DNA from: Enterococcus columbae
GTDB lineage: Bacteria; Bacillota; Bacilli; Lactobacillales; Enterococcaceae
Direction of reading: 5' to 3'
NCBI GenBank assembly: GCA_020742395.1
Contig: DYWZ01000061.1
Span: forward strand, 1-64,000
DNA: 64,000 bases
This document shows, one piece after another, positions 19,108 through 27,612 of the stretch. The position numbers were made by a program, and so were the translations under genes. Position 1 is the stretch's first letter. Every line of letters starts with the position of its first letter. The notes beneath the pieces were generated by a model. That model searched no databases. It had not been told where the DNA came from and worked only from the letters and a program-made list of their open reading frames with translations.

Positions 19108-20154
19108 ATGATTGAATTGGGCATTTCTACTTTTGGCGAAACGACTCCCTTAGAAGCAACCCAACAAGCACCTAGTCACCAAGAAAGAATTCAGCAGCTA
19201 GTAAAAGAAATCGAATTAGCTGATCAGGTAGGATTAGATGTTTACGCAATTGGTGAGCATCATCGCGCAGATTTTGCGGTATCTACACCAGAAATTATTC
19301 TAGCTGCTGGCGCGGTGAATACCAAAAATATTCGTCTATCTAGTGCCGTAACCATTCTTTCATCGAGTGATCCTGTTCGTGTGTATCAACAATACGCAAC
19401 CATCGATGCCCTAGCCAATGGTCGAGCAGAAATTATGGCTGGACGTGGTTCTTTTATCGAATCATTTCCTTTATTTGGTTATCAATTAACGGATTATGAT
19501 GAATTATTTAACGAAAAGCTAGCGATGCTTTTAAAAATCAATGACGCTACCCGATTAAACTGGCAAGGTAATTTCACGCAAAGTGTCGACAATCGACCAG
19601 TCTATCCTAGAGCAACGCAAGGAAAACTGCCAATCTGGGTCGCAACAGGTGGCTCGCCTGACTCGACCTTACGTATTGCTAGTCTTGGTTTACCAATTGT
19701 TTATGCCATTATCGGTGGCAATCCTTATCATTTTAAACCACTGATTGATTATTATTATCGTGTAGCCAAGCACTATCAGCATGATTTAAGTCAAATGAAA
19801 GTCGGTGCCCACTCTTGGGGTTGGATTGCGCCAGATCAAGAGACTGCCATCGAAAGCTACTTTCATCCAACCAAAACCCTAACCGACCAATTAGCTAGTG
19901 AACGACCACACTGGCAACCAATGTCTAAAGCTCAATATCTGCAAGCAGTTGGTCCGGAAGGTGCGATGCTAGTCGGTAATCCTAAACACGTCGCCAACAA
20001 GATGATTCAGCTAATCGAACAGTTGAAGCTACAGCGTTTCATGCTCCATCTACCAGTTGGCCCAATGCCACATGAACAAACGCTGCAAGCAATTCAGCTA
20101 TACGGTGAAGAAGTCGCTCCACGTGTGAAACATTATTTTTCTAAGCAACCTTAA
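19108..20154 (+). CDS. Luciferase-like (LLM class) flavin-dependent oxidoreductase
   Basis: FMN-dependent monooxygenase-like protein of 348 residues, cytoplasmic. The TIM-barrel family is shown by ELGISTFGE..., GLDVYAIGEHHRADFAVSTP and GRAEIMAGRGSF. Physiological substrate unknown. It lies 134 bases from the divergent HxlR-type regulator, its likely controller. AAGAGGAAA is the ribosome site. The following 320 bases hold no gene. Confidence 0.9.
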   Translation: MIELGISTFGETTPLEATQQAPSHQERIQQLVKEIELADQVGLDVYAIGEHHRADFAVSTPEIILAAGAVNTKNIRLSSAVTILSSSDPVRVYQQYATIDALANGRAEIMAGRGSFIESFPLFGYQLTDYDELFNEKLAMLLKINDATRLNWQGNFTQSVDNRPVYPRATQGKLPIWVATGGSPDSTLRIASLGLPIVYAIIGGNPYHFKPLIDYYYRVAKHYQHDLSQMKVGAHSWGWIAPDQETAIESYFHPTKTLTDQLASERPHWQPMSKAQYLQAVGPEGAMLVGNPKHVANKMIQLIEQLKLQRFMLHLPVGPMPHEQTLQAIQLYGEEVAPRVKHYFSKQP

Positions 20155-20483
20155 TGCTCGTAAAACTAAAAGGTAAATAAACTTGGTTGGGAGAAAAACT
20201 TGCTATTCTGCTTATTTCCCCAGCCCAGAGCTTATTTGCTCGTAGCTGTTCAACTTGAAGAACCTCATTAGATAAACCAACTTGAAAAGCATCCTTAGAT
20301 AGCCTTGACTATTCTGGTATAAAGAGTAGACTATAGACGAATAATCGTGCAGCCAATTTTGAAAAAGACTCGTGTGATTTGTTTACTTGCATCACTAGCT
20401 AACGAATGAAATGTTTAGACATTCCTTATTCTGACGCTACTTAAATAGCAAGCGATGTATTAGAATCCATTCATTCATTGGAG
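20155..20483. other. Gene-free stretch with a diverged dispersed repeat
   Basis: No credible coding sequence is seen on either strand. Bases 20172-20245 resemble 54370-54436, both showing GAGAAAAA, TCTGCT-ATTT and AG-CTTAT-T-CTC in the same order with small gaps. See the findings list. Confidence 0.4.
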
Positions 20484-20492
20484 ATGAGTAAA

Positions 20493-20867
20493 GTGAAATT
20501 AGACCCAACTAAAAAAACAACTTCGGCTAAGCAAACTTTTATTATTAGTAAATACCTATGCTATCTTCTTGGTATTGTCGCTTTTATCTTCTATCTATGC
20601 TATGTCGCACACAAAGGCGAGAGAATAGCAACAAGCTTTGGTATTATTGCCAATCTTTGCGTTATCCTGGCAATAATAGCGATGTATATTTGTGCTTATA
20701 TTAAGTTTAAGGGGAAATATACAAAATACAGTGGCTTATTTATCTGGCATGCTCGTGATATTGGTTGGGGAGCTAGCTTCAATCCGTATAGCTTAGCTGG
20801 TAAAGCACTATGGCTATGTATGATGGCACCATTTGCCTATTATCTCTATACTTTTCTAGTGAAATAA
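20493..20867 (+). CDS. Small membrane protein of unknown function
   Basis: About 124-129 residues with three predicted helices (YLCYLLGIVAFIFYLCYV, ATSFGIIANLCVILAIIAMY and ALWLCMMAPFAYYLYTFL). I do not recognise the family. Three starts compete: TTG 20478, ATG 20484 and GTG 20493. The only ribosome site, GGAG at 20480-20483, has normal spacing to the GTG, which I prefer. Between helices 2 and 3 lies a soluble loop rich in Gly, Trp and Ser (FIWHARDIGWGASFNPYS). Convergent to copA. Confidence 0.7.
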   Translation: MKLDPTKKTTSAKQTFIISKYLCYLLGIVAFIFYLCYVAHKGERIATSFGIIANLCVILAIIAMYICAYIKFKGKYTKYSGLFIWHARDIGWGASFNPYSLAGKALWLCMMAPFAYYLYTFLVK

Positions 20868-20927
20868 TGCGTAGATAAATACAAGCTCTGATTGACAAGT
20901 CAGCAAATAGAAATTTAAGAAAATAAG

Positions 20928-20980
20928 AATCCGAATGTTCACCTTAATTTTTGATAAAATTATTGATGAACATTCGGATT
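20928..20980. terminator. Terminator between the membrane protein gene and copA
   Basis: Fourteen-bp perfect stem AATCCGAATGTTCA/TGAACATTCGGATT with T-rich flanks on both sides; sits between two convergent genes. Confidence 0.8.
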
Positions 20981-21055
20981 ATTTTATTATTCAATTTTTA
21001 TACTGGACTTTTAGGTCAGCTCCAATTTCTCTCTAATTGCCTTCACGAATCGCCT

Positions 21056-23500
21056 TTACGCTTTAAAGCGTTTAAGTCGTAAAGCATTTAATAATACTGA
21101 TACCGAGCTAAAGCTCATGGCAGCACCAGCCAACATTGGATTTAACAATGGACCACCGAAAAGATGTAAAATCCCCATCGCTACCGGAATTCCTAACACA
21201 TTATAAGCAAATGCCCAGAATAGATTTTCCTTGATATTGCGCATGGTAGCCTTACTCAAACGAAGAGAAGCAACCACCCCTTGTAAATCGCCTCGCATCA
21301 AGACAATATCCCCGGCTTCAATGGCGATATCTGTACCAGTACCAATAGCAATCCCCACTTCGGCTTGAACTAAGGCAGGGGCATCATTAATCCCATCACC
21401 AACCATTGCGACCTTTTTCCCTTTAGCTTGTAGTTGTTGAATGACTTGCGCTTTTTGATCAGGTAGCACTTGACTGATAACTTGTTGAATACCGGCTTGC
21501 TTGGCAATTGCTTTAGCTATTTGCTCATTATCCCCCGTTAGCATAATTACCTCTAAACCAAGTTTTTGTAACGCTTGGATTGCCTGTGGGCTACTTGCTT
21601 TAATTGGATCACTAACGGCTAATACACCAACTAATTGTTGATCAACTGCTACATACATGACTGTATTACCTTGACTAGCTAAACGATTGACAGTAGCCTG
21701 ATGTGCTTCAGTGGCAATCGAATTAGCTTGCATAAATCGTTCATTCCCTAGTAATACTTGGTGATGATCAACAGTTGCTTGGATGCCTTGACCAGTCAAG
21801 GTATCGACCGATTGCGCCTTTCCTAAAACAATTTCAGCCTGACTAGCAGCTTGTAAAATAGCTTGCGCAAGTGGATGTTCAGAACGTTTTTCCACACTAG
21901 CAGCTAAATAAAGCATTTCTTCTTTAGACATTGAGGTAAAAGTGACGAGCTCACGCAATTCAGGTTGGCCCTTGGTAATCGTACCCGTCTTATCTAAAAC
22001 AATGGTATCCACCGCTTGCGCTGTTTCTAAGGCTTCACCGTTTTTAAATAAAATCCCTAATTGTGCCCCTTTACCCGTTCCAACCATAATTGCAGTTGGA
22101 GTAGCTAAGCCAAGCGCACAAGGACAAGCGATGACTAACACTGAAATCATAATTGTTAACGCAAAGACTAAACCAGTATGACCAAAAATCAACCAAGCCA
22201 AACCAGCTAAGAGCGCTAAGATCATAACGATTGGTACAAACACAGCAGACACTTGATCGGCTAATTTCGCAATCGGCGCCTTACTTCCTTGCGCTTCTTC
22301 GACTAATTGAACGATTTGCGCCAGCGTTGTATCTTCACCGACTTTGGTTGCTTCAAACTGAAAGCTACCTGTTTTATTCAAAGAAGCACCAATTACCGTA
22401 TCGCCAATCTTTTTGGTGACTGGTAAGCTTTCTCCGGTTAGCATGGATTCATCGACACTGCTTTGACCTTCAACAATTTTCCCATCCACCGGAATCTTTT
22501 CACCTGGTTTCACTAAGAGGATGTCCCCAACTTGAACTTGGGCAATATCGACTAATTTTTCCTTTCCATCTTTGATAACTACTGCTTTTTTAGGTGCTAA
22601 AGCTAATAATTCCTTAATCGCTTCAGAGGTCTTGCCTTTACTAATGGCTTCAAAAGTTTTTCCCAAAGTAATCAAGGTTAAAATCACCGCAGCTGATTCA
22701 TAATATAAATGCATGGAAAAAGCGGTATTGCCTTGATAAACAGCTAACGTACCAACTAAACTATAGATAAACGCAGCACTAGTTCCCAAAGCAACCAATG
22801 AATCCATATTTGGATGACCTTTAAATAATAATTTAAAGCCAACAAGATAAAACTTACGACCAAAATATAACACAGGCAGCGTGAGTAATAACTGTAAGGT
22901 TACAAAGATTTTTGGCGCATGCATCGGCGCAATCACTGCTGGTAAGGGTAAACCAATCATCTCACCCATCGACAAATATAATAAAGGGATGGTAAATAGT
23001 GCCGAAAACCAAAAACGCTGCCACATTTGCTTAATCTCAGCTAATTTCTCCGCTTTCAAGGCTTCTTTATCCTGATCGACTAACTTTGACGCTTGATAAC
23101 CTGCTTCCTGAACAGCTTGGATAATCTCATTAGCGGTTAAGGTTTGATGATCATAATCGATACTTAATTGCTCCGTAGCTAAATTCACATTCGCACTAGC
23201 TACCCCTGGTAATTTGCGTGTCGCTTGCTCAATTTTGGCAGCACAAGAAGCACAGCCCATGCCTTTAATGGCAAAAATCTCCTGTTTTTCAGGCTTGACT
23301 AGCTCAAAGCCAATCTCCTTAACTGCCTCAGCCATTTGATCTAAGGAAGTTGTCTCGGGTTGGTAATCAACCGTTAATTTTTCCGTTGCTAAGTTCACAT
23401 TCGCTGACTGCACACCTGCTAGCTTGCCGACCGTCCGCTCAACGTTTTGCGCACAAGAAGCACAGTGCATGCCCTTAATGGTATATGTTGCGTGATTCAT
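21056..23500 (-). CDS. copA: Copper-exporting P1B-type ATPase CopA
   Basis: ATP-driven Cu+ exporter of the inner membrane, 814 residues. Two N-terminal heavy-metal domains carry GMHCASCAQ and [10 protein letters not shown] (CxxC at about residues 12 and 80). Then come eight helices with the transport motif [12 protein letters not shown], the phosphorylation site DKTGT near residue 503, SEHPLAQAI for nucleotide binding, and [10 protein letters not shown]. The promoter has a perfect cop box, so Cu-dependent control by a CopY-type repressor is expected. Unlike the Enterococcus hirae copYZAB operon, no copY or copZ is adjacent. Confidence 0.95.
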   Translation of the reverse strand: MNHATYTIKGMHCASCAQNVERTVGKLAGVQSANVNLATEKLTVDYQPETTSLDQMAEAVKEIGFELVKPEKQEIFAIKGMGCASCAAKIEQATRKLPGVASANVNLATEQLSIDYDHQTLTANEIIQAVQEAGYQASKLVDQDKEALKAEKLAEIKQMWQRFWFSALFTIPLLYLSMGEMIGLPLPAVIAPMHAPKIFVTLQLLLTLPVLYFGRKFYLVGFKLLFKGHPNMDSLVALGTSAAFIYSLVGTLAVYQGNTAFSMHLYYESAAVILTLITLGKTFEAISKGKTSEAIKELLALAPKKAVVIKDGKEKLVDIAQVQVGDILLVKPGEKIPVDGKIVEGQSSVDESMLTGESLPVTKKIGDTVIGASLNKTGSFQFEATKVGEDTTLAQIVQLVEEAQGSKAPIAKLADQVSAVFVPIVMILALLAGLAWLIFGHTGLVFALTIMISVLVIACPCALGLATPTAIMVGTGKGAQLGILFKNGEALETAQAVDTIVLDKTGTITKGQPELRELVTFTSMSKEEMLYLAASVEKRSEHPLAQAILQAASQAEIVLGKAQSVDTLTGQGIQATVDHHQVLLGNERFMQANSIATEAHQATVNRLASQGNTVMYVAVDQQLVGVLAVSDPIKASSPQAIQALQKLGLEVIMLTGDNEQIAKAIAKQAGIQQVISQVLPDQKAQVIQQLQAKGKKVAMVGDGINDAPALVQAEVGIAIGTGTDIAIEAGDIVLMRGDLQGVVASLRLSKATMRNIKENLFWAFAYNVLGIPVAMGILHLFGGPLLNPMLAGAAMSFSSVSVLLNALRLKRFKA

Positions 23501-23570
23501 TAAAATCCCTTCTTTTCTATATTGGCTATGCAGACGAACTGACTGATTGACTTTCTTTTGGAAAATCGTC

Positions 23571-23580
23571 TACATTTGTA
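23571..23580. promoter_or_regulatory. cop box (CopY operator) TACATTTGTA
   Basis: Exact match to the CopY operator consensus TACAnnTGTA. It lies just downstream of the predicted copA transcription start, where a bound repressor would block the polymerase. Confidence 0.85.
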
Positions 23581-23592
23581 ATCTTTATTATC

Positions 23593-23621
23593 ATCTTACG
23601 CATAAAATGGCTTCTCGTCAA
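23593..23621 (-). promoter_or_regulatory. Predicted copA promoter
   Basis: Minus-strand TTGACG (23621-23616), 17-base spacer, TAAGAT (23598-23593). The start would fall near 23586, directly before the cop box. Confidence 0.6.
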
Positions 23622-23790
23622 ATATTTTCAACTAAAATTTCCAAAAAATGACTAAGAAAGGATCCTCTTAATCACACACTAACAAAAAACCGTTTTCATG
23701 ATATAATAGGACTAGCAGCTATACTATTGGTTCAACGGTTACTTTAAGGTCGATCAAATTTTGATCAAACACGAAAGGTTGTGAATAACG

Positions 23791-23913
23791 ATGATGGGAA
23801 GCTATTTTGTTTCTGGTATGATGTTTTTGAATTATCTTTTTGATCTAGTGCCAGTCATTTTACAAGCTGTGATATGTATCTTGCTGTATAAGATTTACAA
23901 AAAAATGAAATAA
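23791..23913 (+). CDS. Forty-residue hydrophobic peptide, possible type I toxin-like
   Basis: An open frame of 40 codons beginning ATGATG. The product has a hydrophobic core (MMFLNYLFDLVPVILQAVIC, then ILLY) and a basic tail (KIYKKMK), the shape of small membrane peptides such as type I toxins. An extended -10 (TGATATAAT, around 23709-23717) lies upstream with a leader of about 75 bases that contains a near-palindrome (GATCAAATTTTGATC). GAAAGG precedes the start by about 12 bases, a rather long distance. A terminator hairpin follows. I do not recognise a family; antisense RNA was not proven. Confidence 0.5.
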   Translation: MMGSYFVSGMMFLNYLFDLVPVILQAVICILLYKIYKKMK

Positions 23914-23922
23914 ACTAAAAAA

Positions 23923-23960
23923 TAGAGCAGTCCTTCTTATGACTAGAAGTCTGCTCTATC
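23923..23960. terminator. Terminator between the 40-aa ORF and the convergent 109-aa gene
   Basis: Imperfect stem ATAGAGCAGTCCTTCT / AGAAGTCTGCTCTAT with T-rich flank on the plus side. Confidence 0.65.
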
Positions 23961-23962
23961 GT

Positions 23963-24292
23963 TTATTTTTTAGAGAGTAAATCGTCGGACCATGCAAAGC
24001 CATCAAATTGTTCTCCATCATAATATTTTAGTAATTCCTCATAACTCAAAAGTGAGGAGGTCATTTCCTCTTGCTCTTGTTCATCACAAGTAGTGTATAA
24101 TTTCTTTTGCTCTTCTAACCATTGATAGTAAATCGTCATCAATGCACCGTTTAAGGCCTGTTTAGAGGAAGCACTCGCCTGCATGAAAGGATATTCTTGA
24201 ATATAAGCCGAGTATACCGGTAGTTGCTGCTCATCTAAGCTAATCGGCAATTCTACTACATGTAAATTCATTTCTTGAAAAGCTTCAAACAT
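23963..24292 (-). CDS. Hypothetical acidic protein, 109 residues
   Basis: Soluble, acidic product (MFEAFQEMNLHVVELPISLD... ending FDGFAWSDDLLSKK) without signal or membrane segment. GAGGTGAACAGG provides a good ribosome site, and codon use is like that of its neighbours, which supports a real gene. I do not recognise the family. It is a single gene downstream of a predicted minus-strand promoter and convergent with the small peptide gene. Confidence 0.7.
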   Translation of the reverse strand: MFEAFQEMNLHVVELPISLDEQQLPVYSAYIQEYPFMQASASSKQALNGALMTIYYQWLEEQKKLYTTCDEQEQEEMTSSLLSYEELLKYYDGEQFDGFAWSDDLLSKK

Positions 24293-24346
24293 TCCTGTTC
24301 ACCTCAAAGCTATTATACTAAAGACGAAACAAAAGCACTATCAAAA

Positions 24347-24394
24347 AATAGCTAAGGGTAAGCAATAAGTACTTATCGCTCACCTTTCGCTATT
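24347..24394 (-). terminator. Strong terminator downstream of the 264-aa membrane protein gene
   Basis: A nearly perfect 24-bp inverted repeat centred at 24370/24371 (core ATAAGTACTTAT), followed on the minus strand by TTTTTT. Confidence 0.8.
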
Positions 24395-24415
24395 CTAATG
24401 AAAGAATATTTTTTC

Positions 24416-25210
24416 TCAATCTTTTGCTTTCTGGCGTCCCAATTGACGGCGACTTTGTCTGGAAAGCGTGGTTGTTTGGTCAGCTTGAATCTGTTGCTGT
24501 GTTGGTTGATGAATCAATAATTTTAATGTATAAGGCTCATGGAATAGTCGATCATTCATATAAAAATCGCCCCCACGGATAAATAGTCCCACCGGTTTTA
24601 GCGCTTCTTCTGCCGATGAGATTCTGACTCGGCCGATTTCAAACAAACGTTGATAACTGGTCCCGATACGAATGACATACTCTTGCGTACCGATTTTGCT
24701 AATATCATAAAATGGAAATAGCGTATCTTTAGGCAAAACATAGCCTTCTTTGGTGGTACGTTTGGTTAAAATGCCTGCATTGAGACATTGCTCAATGGTT
24801 TCTTCTAAAAGCAAATGATGATCCCGTCTAAAATCAATGGCCACTTCCGTAATCGCTAAATCTGATTGGGTTTTGGTTTTTTTCTTCTTCTCATTGGTAT
24901 CCTGAACATTTAACGCATCCTCAGGCAGATATTTGGCAAATAATTGCGTAATATCAAACTTAGAATTACGATTGAAGAAATAATATAAAGTATTGAGCAC
25001 GATAAAATAGACTAAAATTAGAAATACTGCACTGTATAACAATAATTGACCGTAATGCTGATTTAACCATAAGCCGTAAATAATCCGTAAAATATAAAGA
25101 GTTGGGAAAACACTTAGAATCGTATAGGCACGATTTAGATATTTCGGACTAATTTCTAAATAACCTAGAAATTTATGAAAAGAACTAATTAAATCAATTA
25201 ATAATGTCAT
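24416..25210 (-). CDS. Conserved membrane protein of unknown function (DUF6681-like)
   Basis: A 264-residue protein: two helices near residues 28-50 and 55-78 (YTILSVFPTLYILRIIYGLW, LLLYSAVFLILVYFIVLNTL), a basic linker with KKKKTKTQ, and a cytoplasmic C-terminal region of about 150 residues ending in a basic tail RQSRRQLGRQKAKD. The N-terminal pattern (FLGYLEISPKYLNRAYTILS, then YFIVLNTLYYFFNRNSKFDI) resembles a Lactobacillales family I know as DUF6681; this assignment is from memory. It lies 14 bases downstream of the Thr-rich exported protein gene, so the two are probably one operon. Confidence 0.7.
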   Translation of the reverse strand: MTLLIDLISSFHKFLGYLEISPKYLNRAYTILSVFPTLYILRIIYGLWLNQHYGQLLLYSAVFLILVYFIVLNTLYYFFNRNSKFDITQLFAKYLPEDALNVQDTNEKKKKTKTQSDLAITEVAIDFRRDHHLLLEETIEQCLNAGILTKRTTKEGYVLPKDTLFPFYDISKIGTQEYVIRIGTSYQRLFEIGRVRISSAEEALKPVGLFIRGGDFYMNDRLFHEPYTLKLLIHQPTQQQIQADQTTTLSRQSRRQLGRQKAKD

Positions 25211-25224
25211 CTATCTTCCCCTCC

Positions 25225-25656
25225 TTATTGATTATTTGTTACTGTACTATCCGTTGTCGATTCAGTAGTGGTCGAACTATCGCTACTTGTAGCTGATCCT
25301 TGATTTGCATCTTCATTTGTTACTTGGCTATCTTTGGTTGTCTGATCAGCACTACTATTCGTCGTATCCTGACCAGTCGTTGCTTTTTTATTATCCGTTT
25401 TTGGTGTGGTAGCTTGTTTGGTTGAATCACCAGTTGTTTCACTAGATTGCGTCGTTGTGGTCGTCGCCTCTTTCGTACTATCAGTCGTTTGGGTTTTATT
25501 GGTACTATTAACGGTTGACTGCGTGGTGGTAGTGGTTGTTGGTGTTGTATTAACCTGACGATAACTCGATGAATTGATGATTCCTGTCGTCGTCGCAATT
25601 AAAATCGCACTCGTTAACACCGCAATCGGCTTTAGAATTGGAGGTACTTTTTTCAC
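25225..25656 (-). CDS. Thr/Ser-rich low-complexity exported protein
   Basis: A 143-residue product with a short basic start, one hydrophobic segment (ILKPIAVLTSAILIATTTGI) and then about 110 residues made almost only of Thr, Ser, Gln, Asn, Lys and Asp (for example TTPTTTTTTQSTVNSTN). This looks like an anchored or secreted, probably glycosylatable or spacer-like, wall-exposed stalk. No LPXTG motif is present. Start is GTG with GAAGGGA before it. The partner gene follows 14 bases downstream. The reverse frames here are open only because of the repeats. Confidence 0.75.
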   Translation of the reverse strand: MKKVPPILKPIAVLTSAILIATTTGIINSSSYRQVNTTPTTTTTTQSTVNSTNKTQTTDSTKEATTTTTQSSETTGDSTKQATTPKTDNKKATTGQDTTNSSADQTTKDSQVTNEDANQGSATSSDSSTTTESTTDSTVTNNQ

Positions 25657-25790
25657 TAAACGATCCCTTCTTTACTTATTTTCCTTCTAGTTATACGCCG
25701 ATTAACTGATTAAAACAAGTAGACTGCTCTAACTTTAGCAGACTCTTAAAGACCATAATAAAAAATTAACCTTTTAATTCAATTTAAATC

Positions 25791-25940
25791 CTAAAAAAGG
25801 CAAAAATTCCCCTCAAAATAATGAGCGGAATCGTTAAAATAATTATTCTTCAATTTCACATGTAATATAAGCGCTAGTAAGCCAACTAAAACCGATACTG
25901 TAACTAATGAAGTAAAAATCGCTGCAAAAGAAATAATCAC
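25791..25940 (-). CDS. Small membrane ORF coupled to the BlaI-type repressor
   Basis: A 49-codon frame beginning GTG two bases after the repressor stop codon. The product has one long helix (AAIFTSLVTVSVLVGLLALI) and a polar C-terminus. The tight coupling and codon use support expression, but it has no ribosome site of its own beyond GAGTAAGGG. It could be a remnant or a minimal relative of the BlaR1/M56 sensor that usually follows BlaI/MecI genes, or an unrelated peptide. Confidence 0.5.
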   Translation of the reverse strand: MIISFAAIFTSLVTVSVLVGLLALILHVKLKNNYFNDSAHYFEGNFCLF

Positions 25941-25942
25941 CC

Positions 25943-26305
25943 TTACTCTTCCAATTGATTCATACGTTCATTAATCAACTGTGCTAACTGTTTTAATTCC
26001 TCTACATTGTCTTCCTTCTTCACAAAGTTAGCAAACAAATGCTGAAAATTTTTCTTAGTAAACTGTTGCGTCACATATTCTTCCTTGGTAATCGTCGGAA
26101 TATAGTATTGTGCAAAAGTTTTGGCTACTTTTTGAATGGATTCGACTGCTAAACATCCTCGATCACTCAATTTTTTTACAACAACAGGAACCGTATTCTT
26201 ATTGAGTTTGGGATTGATGTCAAGTATATCTCTCACGCATAAGGGACGATTGGCTTGCCAAAAAACCTCTAGGACTTCCTGTTCTTTTTTGGTAAATTTC
26301 ATCAT
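25943..26305 (-). CDS. BlaI/MecI/CopY-family transcriptional repressor
   Basis: Winged-helix repressor of 120 residues (FTKKEQEVLEVFWQANRPLC, NKNTVPVVVKKLSDRGCLAV). Family members bind TACA-N2-TGTA-type sites. The CopY hallmark, a C-terminal CxCx4CxC copper-binding tail, is absent; the protein ends QLINERMNQLEE. It is therefore more like BlaI/MecI, which are inactivated by a BlaR1 protease, yet no BlaR1 gene follows, only a 49-codon membrane ORF. It is the nearest repressor of this class to the copA cop box, 2.4 kb away. Confidence 0.85.
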   Translation of the reverse strand: MMKFTKKEQEVLEVFWQANRPLCVRDILDINPKLNKNTVPVVVKKLSDRGCLAVESIQKVAKTFAQYYIPTITKEEYVTQQFTKKNFQHLFANFVKKEDNVEELKQLAQLINERMNQLEE

Positions 26306-26468
26306 TTCATTTTCCTTTCAAATACATTTCGGATATATTTTATTATATATGAATCTAAAGTTCAACTTTCTGATAATAGTTACTAGGCATTAACTAATCA
26401 TTCAATCTAAAAGCAAAAAAAGACGAAATATTCCTGTTATTTATCTTTGAATTCGAATAACAAAAGGC

Positions 26469-26497
26469 TTGTTTATCAATAAAAAATCGGTTACAAT
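26469..26497 (+). promoter_or_regulatory. Predicted promoter for the gene at 26552
   Basis: TTGTTT, 17-base spacer, TACAAT, with a leader of about 50 bases and AAGGAGG before the ATG. Confidence 0.5.
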
Positions 26498-26551
26498 AAA
26501 CTTAAGTGATGAACATAAAAAAATATATTCGATTCTAAGGAGGAATGGACC

Positions 26552-27022
26552 ATGAAAAAGCGTCAAAATGTCCTTATTGGGTTAGTGTTACTCGTACTAA
26601 TTATTGTTGGTGGTATCATTTATCAAAAACAACAGCCTAAACAACAAGCTTCCTTTACCTTTAGTGTGAAGGAAAACGAAGGCCTTGAAATAGTTAGCAC
26701 TGGAGTAAACCCTTCTAGTCAATCCATTCCGATTATCCAAATTGCCAAAGATACTACGCCAGTCACTGTCAAATATCGCTTAGACATTCAAGTAAAGACC
26801 GATCGCTATCAACTGACCTTAACGAATTTAGACAGTAAGAGTAAAGAAAAAGTAAATAAACACACCTTAGATCAAAAATTTAAATATTCCGCTTTTGTAA
26901 CAAGCAAAGCAAAAAATCAATTAGGTTATATCATTCTGACAAATCAAAAAGATGAATTAAAGGAACCACAAAAAGCGACCAAAGGACAAGTTTGGCTGAT
27001 TTCTAAAACCATTACCAAATAA
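26552..27022 (+). CDS. Membrane-anchored extracellular protein of unknown function
   Basis: A 156-residue product with an N-terminal basic patch and a membrane helix (VLIGLVLLVLIIVGGIIY) without a lipobox, followed by a beta-rich extracellular domain (about residues 35-155). AAGGAGG sits ideally before the ATG. No family recognised. It stands alone with its own predicted promoter and terminator. Confidence 0.75.
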   Translation: MKKRQNVLIGLVLLVLIIVGGIIYQKQQPKQQASFTFSVKENEGLEIVSTGVNPSSQSIPIIQIAKDTTPVTVKYRLDIQVKTDRYQLTLTNLDSKSKEKVNKHTLDQKFKYSAFVTSKAKNQLGYIILTNQKDELKEPQKATKGQVWLISKTITK

Positions 27023-27026
27023 CTCG

Positions 27027-27073
27027 CAAAGGCTGAATCTTCCTGACTAAATAAAGAAGACTCAGCCTTTTTT
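27027..27073 (+). terminator. Terminator after the 156-aa protein gene
   Basis: Stem AAAGGCTGA-TCTTC with GAAGA-TCAGCCTTT and a following T-run. Confidence 0.8.
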
Positions 27074-27256
27074 CAAGCTTTCTTTACTTTGCCCATTCAT
27101 CTAAAACCATTGCACCGAACAAGCAAAAATAAATACCTACTAACAAACGATTAATACAACCAGATTTTGAGGATTTTTAAATATAGCAATGATAAACACA
27201 CCTACCACCTTATCCCTAATATTGAAATCATAAGCTATTTTGACATAATTAATTTG

Positions 27257-27317
27257 GAAAGTGATCCTGGTACCATCGGATCTTGTAACCCTGTGCTGAC
27301 GGTCACTTTCTTTTTTT
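27257..27317 (+). ncRNA. Candidate small structured RNA (plus strand)
   Basis: GAAAGTGA pairs with TCACTTTC around an inner hairpin (GATCC-N10-GGATC), and seven T residues follow. An upstream TTGAAA-N16-CATAAT could drive a transcript of roughly 60 nt. No Rfam-type family recognised. Confidence 0.35.
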
Positions 27318-27419
27318 ATATTCTCAGATATAATAGCCAACACGTTTCTAAAAGGTTGAAGGATAGGAATGCTCTCAACATTGAAACGATTCAGCAATCT
27401 AAGGCAAAAACAAGCAAAT

Positions 27420-27551
27420 AAAAAAAACACCTAGATCATTCTAAGTGTCTTAAGGAATAGGTGGGACGGCCTTTTTCCACCTCTCAGATACCAGATTACT
27501 GATGCGTGTGCAACCGATATTTTTCTACTTCTATCCCTCAAATGCATTATA
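27420..27551 (-). ncRNA. Candidate small RNA (minus strand)
   Basis: Minus-strand TATAAT (27551-27546) is followed about 100 bases later by a terminator (ACACTTAGA-ATGA-TCTAGGTGT and T7). In between lies a second hairpin, AGGTGG...CCACCT. No ribosome site was seen, although a 38-codon frame begins with the ATG overlapping the -10 region. The -35 box is weak. Confidence 0.35.
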
Positions 27552-27612
27552 CAACCACACTCATTCATTGAACCACTTGCACCAACTAAGCGAAAAAATA
27601 GCTCAAAAACTA

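Larger units (their letters stand above)
27074..27612. other. Gene-free stretch with two candidate small RNAs
   Basis: No convincing coding gene. Two overlapping open frames of 84 and 96 codons on opposite strands lack ribosome sites. The stretch holds a structured plus-strand element (27257-27317) and a minus-strand promoter-to-terminator unit (27551-27420), listed separately. Confidence 0.5.

Noticed and set aside
20255..20477. A 27-codon minus-strand frame in the gap after the LLM oxidoreductase gene
   Set aside because: No ribosome site, no promoter and no recognisable product.
25320..25598. A 92-codon Arg-rich frame inside the Thr-rich gene
   Set aside because: It is an out-of-frame shadow of a repetitive ACN/AGN-rich sequence and has no ribosome site.
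27140..27430. Overlapping frames of 96 (minus) and 84 (plus) codons
   Set aside because: Neither has a ribosome site or family-like sequence; the DNA is better explained by structured RNA elements.
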